From: Planctomycetota bacterium
GTDB taxonomy: Bacteria; Planctomycetota; UBA1135
Length of the DNA stretch: 20,945 nt
Reading direction: 5' to 3'
Assembly: GCA_022447335.1 (NCBI GenBank)
Contig: JAKVCF010000028.1
Location: forward strand, 1 to 20,945
In this document: positions 14,997 to 20,945 of the stretch, one piece after another
Numbering within the stretch: position 1 is the first letter of the stretch
How the letters are laid out: each line of letters starts with the position of its first letter
Notes under the pieces: model-generated
Told to the model about the DNA's origin: nothing
What the model saw: only the letters and a program-made list of their open reading frames with translations
Databases searched by the model: none
Position numbers and translations under genes: made by a program

Positions 14997-16103
14997 TCAG
15001 TCGGCGTCAACGATCGGTGCTCCCGGGGGAAGTGCGGAGGGCGCTTGTGCTGCGATGCCTGCAGCAACGCGCGCAGCGTCCCAAAATTTCCCCGAATGCA
15101 GCCGGAGGGTCGTCACCCCCTGGTGGATGCATGATGACGCGGCTCCGGCTGTGCCGCAATCGCGTTCCTCCGTGCTTCGTTCGGGCAGCAAATCAGCTTG
15201 GAAGCTTTTGCGGCTGGGGCCGACCAGGAGCTCTAGGCCCAGCGCTCGGAGGCCGCCGACCGAGGCGAGTAGGGCGCAACTTTGCTCGGAAGTTTTTGCG
15301 AAGCCGATTCCGGGGTCTAGTAGCAAGCGTTCCTTGGGAACTCCGGCGTCGAGGGCGTCGGCCGCACGGGGCGCGAGTTCATCCGCGATCTCGCCCAGCA
15401 GGAAGTGATAGTTGCAATGCGTACGCATATTTGCGGGCGCTCCTCGCATGTGCATCAGCGTGAGCCAGGTGCCCTCGTGCGAAGCGCAGACTTCGGCCAT
15501 GTTTGGATCTTTGAGTCCGCTGACATCGTTGATCATGCGAGCTCCGGCGCTGAGGCAGGCGTGTGCGACTGCGGCCGAGCGGGTGTCGATTGAAAGAGGC
15601 TTGCCTAGTGGTAGAAGGGCTTCGATTGCCGGTAGTAGTCGATTTAGTTGAATCTCATCGGCGATTGGATTCGCGCCTGGACGAGTGGATTCGGCGCCAA
15701 GATCTAGCCAAGCTGCGCCCTCTGCAATAGCGACTTCGGCCCGAGTAGTGATTGCATCGACGTTGTCGAGCTCACCACCATCTGAGAAGGAATCCGGCGT
15801 TAGATTCAGCACCATCATCCATTCGACTGGCCGCTGTGGCGGGGTCACGTAGGCGAGCATGGCTTGACGCAGATGGCCGACGCCTTCGGAGATTATTTGA
15901 GGTGCGCCGGAGCCGTTCAGGAAGTCTGATGACGGGCGCAGCGCGATACTGCCGTCTGGGAGTTGGCGTGCTTCGTTTAGCCCAAGGCAGGCTAGCTCTG
16001 AGAGTTGCTCGGCCGACAGTGTTGGCCAAGAAGTTCGCCACCAGCCGCTAGCTAAAGGCAGTGGTTGGTGGCGTGCGCGGAGCCGAGATGCGAGCGCCCG
16101 CAA
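14997..16103 (-). CDS. folP: dihydropteroate synthase
   Basis: Joins p-aminobenzoate to dihydropterin pyrophosphate in folate synthesis and is the sulfonamide target. The TIM-barrel core begins near residue 97 and shows every loop: MVLNLTPDSFSDGG, GAESTRPGA, SIDTRS, INDVSG, LMHMRGAP, LLDPGIGFAK and GPSRKSF. The final loop reads LRLHSG; most enzymes have RVHD, but the Arg and His that bind the substrate phosphate are kept. Upstream is a roughly 90-residue N-terminal extension, a feature of DHPS from several deltaproteobacterial and Gram-positive lineages. The frame is open to 16280, but that part is an Arg/His-rich shadow of the ftsH Pro-rich tail. I place the start at TTG 16103, 10 nt after the ftsH stop; no ribosome binding site supports it and a later ATG is possible. 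The resulting protein has 368 residues. Confidence 0.92.
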   Translation of the reverse strand: MRALASRLRARHQPLPLASGWWRTSWPTLSAEQLSELACLGLNEARQLPDGSIALRPSSDFLNGSGAPQIISEGVGHLRQAMLAYVTPPQRPVEWMMVLNLTPDSFSDGGELDNVDAITTRAEVAIAEGAAWLDLGAESTRPGANPIADEIQLNRLLPAIEALLPLGKPLSIDTRSAAVAHACLSAGARMINDVSGLKDPNMAEVCASHEGTWLTLMHMRGAPANMRTHCNYHFLLGEIADELAPRAADALDAGVPKERLLLDPGIGFAKTSEQSCALLASVGGLRALGLELLVGPSRKSFQADLLPERSTEERDCGTAGAASSCIHQGVTTLRLHSGKFWDAARVAAGIAAQAPSALPPGAPIVDAD

Positions 16104-16113
16104 GCGAAGCGCG

Positions 16114-18432
16114 CTAGGCTGGCCCGCCGCCCGGTTGCGGCTTTGGCGGGATAGGTGGCGCGGGCGGTGCCGGCGGCGGAGTGGCCGACTCAGGCATCGG
16201 AGCAATGGTTTCCGGAGCGGTTGGCGGCAATGGTGGTGGCGAGCCATTAGGCGAGTTACTCGCTTCCGGGCGTAGTTCACCTGGAGGCATGCCTTCGTAG
16301 AGTTGACGCACTTCCTTACCTGTGATCGTTTCGAACTCGAGCAGAGCCTCGGTGATGCGGTGCATTGCTTCTAAGTTGCCACGGATGATGGCTTCCGCGC
16401 GGCATTGAGCCTCGCGCAGCATGCGCTCGACTTCTTCGTCGACTCGCCTGGCGATCGCATCCGAGTGTTCGCGACCCATGTTGAATTCATTGCCAAGGAA
16501 GTCCGATCCAGAGCGTTCCGAGAGATTGATCGGTCCGATAGCTTCCGACATGCCCCAGCGCGTGACCATAGCGCGGGCCAGGCCCGTCGCGTGTTGGATA
16601 TCGGAAGTCGCTCCCGATGTGATGTCGTCGCAGAAAACCTCTTCCGCCACCCGGCCACCGTAGCTGACAGCTAGGCTGTCAAGTGCTTGGTTACGTGTGT
16701 AGTGTAGGCGGTCCTTTTCGGGCAAGAACATTGTGACACCCAGTGCCATGCCACGCGGAATGATCGTCACTTTGTGTAGTGGCTCAGTGTGATCGAGTAG
16801 TAGATTTACTAGCGCGTGCCCCGCTTCATGAAAAGCGGTGATGCGCTTGTCTTCGACTTCCATGACACGGGACTTCTTAGCGCGACCAAAGCGCACTTTG
16901 TCGCGTGCCTCTTCGAGATCTTCCTGGCGTACGTAGGCATGCTCACGCATTGCAGCGACTATCGCAGCTTCATTCACTAGCGCGGCTAGCTCAGCACCAG
17001 AGAATCCTGGCGTGCCGCGTGCAATATCTGCAAGGTTGACCTCAGGGGCCAGTTTCACATTGCGCGTGTGCACGCGTAGAATCTGTTCGCGGCCGCTTAC
17101 ATCGGGTAGATCGATGACGATTTCGCGGTCAAAGCGGCCCGGACGTAGAAGTGCTGGATCAAGCACGTCGGGGCGGTTGGTGGCGGCGATGACTATGATG
17201 TTGACATCGGTCCCGAAGCCGTCCATTTCGACGAGGATGGCATTCAGCGTTTGCTCGCGTTCGTCGTTGCCGCCGCCCATGCCACTTCCACGTTTGCGGC
17301 CTACGGCATCGATTTCATCGAGGAAGATGATGCAAGGCGCTGACTTGCGAGCTTGCTCGAATAGGTCGCGCACTCGGCTTGCGCCTACACCAACGAACAT
17401 CTCAACGAAGTCCGACCCGCTGATCGATACGAAGGGCACGTCAGCTTCGCCGGCGATGGCCTTCGCGAGCAGTGTCTTGCCGGTACCGGGCGAACCCACT
17501 AGCAGTACGCCGCGCGGAATGCGTCCGCCCAGGCGCTTGAACTTATCGGGGTTCTTGAGGAACTCGATGATCTCGGCAACTTCCTCTTTGGCTTCTTCGA
17601 TTCCGGCTACATCGGCAAAGGTGACGCCGGTGCGGTTTTCGGTGTTGTAGACCACCGCACGCGAGCGGCCGAAGTTCAGTAGGCCTTGACCTTGACCGCG
17701 CATCTGGCGCGACATGAACCACCAGATCACAGCAATGAAGAGCAGGATTGGTCCGAAGCTGAACAGGAACACCGTGAAGCCGCTAGCGCCTTCGGTCTTA
17801 AGGCCATCAACTAGGTCGAAAGATCGCTCAGTAATGGGGAAGTTTGTGCCTTCAAGAAGGGCGTAGACTTCAGCTAGGTCGAGCGTGCTCTGATCGCCCG
17901 CCAGCTTGGCGTAGTGCAATCCTGTTTGATCGACATAGCTCAGGAAGGCTTCCTGGCGCTGAACCACTATGCCCTTCGGATCGGCCGGGTTTGCTGGTTC
18001 TCGGACTGATAGAACGAAGAGCTCGCGTGGTAGGAAGGCGCCTGTCGCTGCGCGCTGCTCGATCTCGGAGAGGCGTAGTGGTTGACTTTCTAGTAGCTGG
18101 GCGCGTGCTTTGAGTTCTTTTACCTCGGAGTGCAGTTCGCTGCGCGCCGCCACCTTGACGTTGAAGGGTTGGTCTTTCTCGCGTTTGGTGTTTGCGCGCA
18201 GAGTGCCGATGAACTTGTTGTCACTGTCCTTCGCGACGATTTCAGCTACTCCACCGGTGTAGAGCTCGTAGAGCAGAGCATCTTCGGTGATTTCATCCGT
18301 GCCTCGCTCACTGCCCTTAACGGCCAGAAAGATAAGCACGGCCAAGAAGATCACTGCGAAGGGCAGGGACGATCGGCGTTGCCCGTTTTCGCCGGGATCC
18401 CCGGACGGTTGAGGATTCTGTTGGTCGTTCAT
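16114..18432 (-). CDS. ftsH: FtsH, membrane-bound ATP-dependent zinc metalloprotease
   Basis: A 772-residue quality-control and regulatory protease of the inner membrane. Order: cytoplasmic N-tail, TM1 about 23-40, a large periplasmic domain about 41-217, TM2 about 218-240, then the AAA+ domain. The latter has Walker A GSPGTGKT (313-320), Walker B IIFLDEID (368-375) and the second region of homology NRPDVLDPALLRPGRFDR (419-436). The M41 peptidase follows with HEAGH zinc site (535-539) and third ligand D611 in SGATSD. The pore residues FVGVGASRVRD (346-356) are present. The periplasmic domain is roughly 175 residues versus about 70 in E. coli. The C-terminus carries a Pro-rich tail of about 60 residues after residue 710. 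Walker A has Ser where Pro is common. The ATG overlaps the lptE stop (ATGA). E. coli FtsH controls LpxC; its position next to lptE suggests a similar envelope link. Confidence 0.97.
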   Translation of the reverse strand: MNDQQNPQPSGDPGENGQRRSSLPFAVIFLAVLIFLAVKGSERGTDEITEDALLYELYTGGVAEIVAKDSDNKFIGTLRANTKREKDQPFNVKVAARSELHSEVKELKARAQLLESQPLRLSEIEQRAATGAFLPRELFVLSVREPANPADPKGIVVQRQEAFLSYVDQTGLHYAKLAGDQSTLDLAEVYALLEGTNFPITERSFDLVDGLKTEGASGFTVFLFSFGPILLFIAVIWWFMSRQMRGQGQGLLNFGRSRAVVYNTENRTGVTFADVAGIEEAKEEVAEIIEFLKNPDKFKRLGGRIPRGVLLVGSPGTGKTLLAKAIAGEADVPFVSISGSDFVEMFVGVGASRVRDLFEQARKSAPCIIFLDEIDAVGRKRGSGMGGGNDEREQTLNAILVEMDGFGTDVNIIVIAATNRPDVLDPALLRPGRFDREIVIDLPDVSGREQILRVHTRNVKLAPEVNLADIARGTPGFSGAELAALVNEAAIVAAMREHAYVRQEDLEEARDKVRFGRAKKSRVMEVEDKRITAFHEAGHALVNLLLDHTEPLHKVTIIPRGMALGVTMFLPEKDRLHYTRNQALDSLAVSYGGRVAEEVFCDDITSGATSDIQHATGLARAMVTRWGMSEAIGPINLSERSGSDFLGNEFNMGREHSDAIARRVDEEVERMLREAQCRAEAIIRGNLEAMHRITEALLEFETITGKEVRQLYEGMPPGELRPEASNSPNGSPPPLPPTAPETIAPMPESATPPPAPPAPPIPPKPQPGGGPA

Positions 18433-18938
18433 CGTTGTTTCGTCGGTGCGGCGTGCAGTTCTGCTCCGATCTCGAGCATGATTTGCTCAGCCATATCCTC
18501 GACAACTTCCGCAACCGCGGAGCTGAGGTTTTCGTCGCTGCCAGTCAGTAGTTCAAGTTCGCGCAAGACGGTGCCTTGTGACAGAGATTTGCCCTGTGGC
18601 CCCGCCAACTCCCAGTTTAGTTGGACACGCGCCGAGCCAACCGAGAAGCCTCCGTCTCTGTTGCCAACACTGGCACGGCGCTGGACATCGGCGAATCTTG
18701 TCTTAAGCACGAGGTCGTAGGTCGATTGACTGCCAATTTCAATGTCCAGTTGGCTGGTAGCTTCTTGGCGGAGCGAGCGGGTGCTTGCCACTTCGATGCC
18801 ACGCCAGCGCGACTCATTGATAGTGGTGGGGATGTGCAGAATCCGCCCCTCGCCCACCTCTGGGTGAAGAACCTGATAGGCGCAGCTTACGGAGCTGAGC
18901 AGGGCGACAAGCGCAGCGATACGGAGCCCGCCGCTCAC
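18429..18938 (-). CDS. lptE: LptE-like lipopolysaccharide assembly lipoprotein
   Basis: A 169-residue putative lipoprotein. Residues 5-18 are a hydrophobic signal followed by a lipobox-like SSVSC with C19 as the lipidated cysteine. The mature part opens CAYQV and continues with GRILHIPTTINESRWRGIEVASTRSLRQEA. This matches the LptE pattern of an N-terminal strand, then I-VP-I-N-T---G-E---T-AL--E. The family plugs the LptD outer-membrane barrel and binds LPS. The late segment YDLVLKTRFADVQ and the helical C-terminus fit the LptE alpha/beta sandwich. Sequence conservation in this family is weak, so the call also uses position after bamD and before ftsH. The start is GTG 18938, overlapping the bamD stop as GTGA. 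Confidence 0.75.
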   Translation of the reverse strand: MSGGLRIAALVALLSSVSCAYQVLHPEVGEGRILHIPTTINESRWRGIEVASTRSLRQEATSQLDIEIGSQSTYDLVLKTRFADVQRRASVGNRDGGFSVGSARVQLNWELAGPQGKSLSQGTVLRELELLTGSDENLSSAVAEVVEDMAEQIMLEIGAELHAAPTKQR

Positions 18939-19855
18939 TCGTCTTCAGTCTCCAAGGTTTGCGCATCGGCGCGAGCCGACGCTGGGAGGGTGGCCAGGCG
19001 ATCACGGGCACGGGCCGCAGCTTCGGTGCCGGTGTATCCGGCAGCGATCTCAAGATAGCGGGCAGTGGCGCCTGGTACGTCGATGCGGTCGTAATAGTCT
19101 GCTAGTTGGATGAAGTAGTCGGCTTCGAGTTCGCTTAAAGCACTCGATGCTTCCTGAGCCTCTTCGCGGAAGCGACCCTCGGGGTAGAGGCGCAAATACT
19201 CGTCGAGCTGCAAGCGGCTGACTTGTGTCAGCTGGCGGTTGGTGCTCGCATCGAGCGAGGAAAAATGGCCGCACATGCCAAGTCGGAAGGTCGCTAGATC
19301 GCCCCATTCGGAGTTTCGGTAGCGGGCCAGCAGAAGCTGATAGTCGATCGCTGCTTCGTCAAAATCACCACGCTCGTAGCTATAGCCAGCGACTGTGGCG
19401 AGCGCCTCGGGTGCATAGGGACTTTCGGGCGCAAAGGCTGCTAGGTTCTGCAGCGCCGAACGGCCGCGCCAACGATTGGGGAAGATCAGTAGTGTGCGGT
19501 GCTCGCCCTTAAGCATTTCCGAGGCGACCTGGAAAGTGCGCTGCTCAGCAAGGCGTGAGTCAGCGGCCGGTCCGCGCAGTGAAAGGAACTGTTCGTAGTA
19601 CCGAAGCGCCTGAGCAAAACGCTCTGTTTCCCATGCGGCGTCGCCCGATATGAGGTTGTAGTCGACCAGCGTAGCTCGATCGAGATCATCGGAGTCGAGG
19701 GCGCGCAGCGATTGCCATGCGTCTTCCCACTCGCTGGCTGCGGCGTAGCCGTAGGCCTCGGACAGAGCGTCTGAGCCGAGCGGAATCGGGTTGGTCAACG
19801 AGCAGCTGGCGGCAAGGGCGGCCAGTGCGCAGAAAGAAGCGAGGTTGCGATTCAC
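18935..19855 (-). CDS. bamD: BamD-like outer-membrane assembly lipoprotein (TPR)
   Basis: A 306-residue lipoprotein related to BamD/YfiO, an essential helper of the BamA beta-barrel insertase. From GTG 19855 the signal peptide MNRNLASFCALAALAASC ends at a lipobox LAASC with C18 (the first residue is read as Met). The mature part is all helical, with TPR-like units: AYGYAAASEWEDAWQSL, ALRYYEQFLSL, EALATVAGYSYERGDFDEA and LDEYLRLYPEGRFREEA. The last is typical of BamD, where the chain of P-G-F---A follows a YP motif. E. coli BamD has 245 residues, so this one is longer, ending in an acidic tail. The open frame extends to 19957, but this overlaps recO, whereas the GTG overlaps the recO stop by GTGA, like its neighbours. 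Confidence 0.85.
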   Translation of the reverse strand: MNRNLASFCALAALAASCSLTNPIPLGSDALSEAYGYAAASEWEDAWQSLRALDSDDLDRATLVDYNLISGDAAWETERFAQALRYYEQFLSLRGPAADSRLAEQRTFQVASEMLKGEHRTLLIFPNRWRGRSALQNLAAFAPESPYAPEALATVAGYSYERGDFDEAAIDYQLLLARYRNSEWGDLATFRLGMCGHFSSLDASTNRQLTQVSRLQLDEYLRLYPEGRFREEAQEASSALSELEADYFIQLADYYDRIDVPGATARYLEIAAGYTGTEAAARARDRLATLPASARADAQTLETEDE

Positions 19856-20595
19856 CGGGGGGCGCGAAGGGCAGGTCGGCGTTCCTCGATGGCTTGCCAG
19901 GCACGTGGCGGCCGTTCGAGGTGGTAGCCGAGAAACTGGCCAAGCATTGTAAGGCAATCCTCTGCTTTCGACTCGGGGTCGGCGGGGGCCTCGTTAGGCG
20001 AGGATTGCGCAAGGCGTAGCCATTGGTGTTGACTAGGGGTGACGCGGATTGCCGGACCATCCGGCCTTGATTCGTTAGGGTCGAGCAGGCGGCCGGCGGC
20101 TACAGCAAACCACGCCGATTCGGTCAACGTGGCAGGCCCCAGATCGGGTTGCAGACCGAGTAGTTCGCTGGCCCGCAGCAGGCGCGGAACCAGAAAGGAC
20201 GTGCCCTGAGCTCCTTGATTGAGTGCCTGAAGTGATTCGACTAAGAAAAGGTAGGCTTCAGATGATGGAGTGTCCGGCGGTGCGGCGAGTTCGGCGAGTT
20301 CGGCGAGTAGCGCGGCAGCATTGAGGGCATCGACCCGACGGGAAAGCGAAGAGAAGCGGTCGAGTAATTCGCAGCGAGTGAGCGTGCGCAGATCGCGGTC
20401 ACGTTTTTCAGAATAATAGACCCGAATCAGTGAGTAGGTATCGAGTACGCCTGCCTGACCCGACTGCAGCTTGTTGGATCCCTTGGCCAGCGCCGGGACT
20501 AGACCTGCGTGCGGCGTGAGCAGATGTACGACTTGCGACGACTCGGAATAGGGCCAGCGTCGCAAGACGATAGCGAGCGACTCGTGACGGCTCAC
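19852..20595 (-). CDS. recO: DNA repair protein RecO
   Basis: Recombination mediator that anneals single strands and helps load RecA in the RecFOR pathway. The 247-residue protein begins MSRHESLAIVLRRWPYSESSQVVHLLTPHAG, the family's OB-fold start (residues about 4-80: LRRWPYSESSQVV, GLVPALAKGSNKLQS). It continues with the helical domain containing DLRTLTRCELLDRF and LNAAALLAELAELAAPPD. It lacks the C-terminal zinc cysteines of Gram-positive RecO, as in E. coli. Length is normal (E. coli 242). The start is GTG 20595, overlapping the upstream stop as GTGA. It ends in the same kind of overlap with bamD. Confidence 0.92.
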   Translation of the reverse strand: MSRHESLAIVLRRWPYSESSQVVHLLTPHAGLVPALAKGSNKLQSGQAGVLDTYSLIRVYYSEKRDRDLRTLTRCELLDRFSSLSRRVDALNAAALLAELAELAAPPDTPSSEAYLFLVESLQALNQGAQGTSFLVPRLLRASELLGLQPDLGPATLTESAWFAVAAGRLLDPNESRPDGPAIRVTPSQHQWLRLAQSSPNEAPADPESKAEDCLTMLGQFLGYHLERPPRAWQAIEERRPALRAPR

Positions 20596-20945
20596 GCGGC
20601 GCTGGACTCAGTTTGAGGGTCTTCTTTGATGGCGACACGTTGAATGCGTACCCGCTGCACTCGGCGATTGTCAGCCGCAAGGACTTCGAGGCGGTGTCCC
20701 GGAAGATTGAGTGATTCTCCTGTGGTGGGAATGTGGCCTAAACGATCGAAGAGCAGGCCCGCGAGAGTTTCGTAGGATTCATCTTCGGGGAGTTTGGTTT
20801 GGTAGGCCTCGTTTAAGTCAAAGATGCCAAAGGCGCCGTCGGCCACGATTTCACCATTTTCGGTCGAGTGGATCTGCGGTACATCTTCGAAGGAGTCATG
20901 CTCATCTTCGATTTCGCCGACGATTTCCTCGAGTAAGTCTTCAAT
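20592..20945 (-). CDS. CorC/HlyC-family CBS-domain protein, C-terminal part (partial)
   Basis: The frame is open to the window edge, giving the last 117 residues. It reads IEDLLEEIVGEIEDEHD, the acidic linker after the second CBS domain in CorC/HlyC (TlyC-like, UPF0053) proteins. The transporter-associated C-terminal domain follows, with DLNEAYQTKLPEDESYETL and LFDRLGHIPTTGESL. Family members often have an N-terminal membrane domain (DUF21) and are linked to magnesium or cobalt efflux, or to membrane stress; the missing 5' part decides whether this one does. The stop overlaps the recO start (GTGA), so it is the upstream gene of the operon. The internal GTG at 20846 is not the true start. Confidence 0.9.
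   Translation of the reverse strand: MEDLLEEIVGEIEDEHDSFEDVPQIHSTENGEIVADGAFGIFDLNEAYQTKLPEDESYETLAGLLFDRLGHIPTTGESLNLPGHRLEVLAADNRRVQRVRIQRVAIKEDPQTESSAA

Noticed and set aside
14963..15067. Longer start for cdaA
   Set aside because: The 35 extra residues overlap the end of folP and are not present in typical CdaA proteins, which start just before the first membrane helix.
16104..16280. Upstream extension of folP inside ftsH
   Set aside because: The Arg/His/Pro-rich translation is the frame-shifted reading of the FtsH Pro-rich tail and does not resemble dihydropteroate synthase.
19856..19957. Longer start for bamD
   Set aside because: It would overlap recO by about 100 nt and would place residues before a normal lipoprotein signal; the GTGA overlap at 19855 fits the pattern of its neighbours.

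Overview
This 20.9-kb, GC-rich stretch is a bacterial chromosome segment made almost entirely of tightly packed core genes. The organism is Gram-negative: it encodes an LptE-like lipoprotein, a BamD-like lipoprotein and an AsmA-like envelope protein. It also makes cyclic di-AMP (CdaA with CdaR) and carries a bacterial histone-fold protein. That mix, together with the FtsH-FolP-CdaA-CdaR-GlmM order, is what I would expect from a deltaproteobacterial-type lineage (Myxococcota, Bdellovibrionota, Desulfuromonadota) or a deep planctomycete-like lineage. The sequence alone does not settle the phylum. I see no insertion sequence, prophage, CRISPR array or tRNA.

Left end, plus strand (1-1540): the 3' end of an unidentified gene, then an ArsC/Spx/YffB-family thiol protein and FdhD, the sulfurtransferase needed for formate dehydrogenase maturation. 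FdhD converges with the next block, and the two stop codons overlap in one CTAG.

Minus-strand block A (10337 down to 1537), in transcription order: an exported protein of unknown function, alanine racemase, a 1166-residue AsmA-like protein, mannose-1-phosphate guanylyltransferase, RuvX, RNase P RNA (type A), a NUDIX-family protein and a 79-residue orphan. Most junctions from 10337 to 3014 are 13 nt or less, so this is probably one operon for cell-wall precursor, envelope lipid and GDP-mannose supply. rnpB has its own candidate -10 box whose predicted start matches the RNA 5' end.

Centre, plus strand (10443-10929): a stand-alone gene of 100 codons with its own candidate promoter, a leader hairpin, a good ribosome binding site and a strong UUCG-loop terminator. 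The product joins a histone H1/Hc1-like Lys/Ala/Pro tail, containing a 15-residue tandem repeat, to a histone fold that stops right after the RKT...D motif. This is the most notable object in the window.

Minus-strand block B (20945 down to 10955): CorC/HlyC-family protein (partial), RecO, BamD, LptE-like, FtsH, FolP, CdaA, CdaR, GlmM, TsaB. Almost every junction is a 1-4 nt stop/start overlap, often GTGA or ATGA, so this is one translationally coupled operon. It combines outer-membrane assembly, membrane proteolysis, folate synthesis, c-di-AMP signalling, the first committed step of amino-sugar supply for peptidoglycan and LPS, and tRNA t6A modification.
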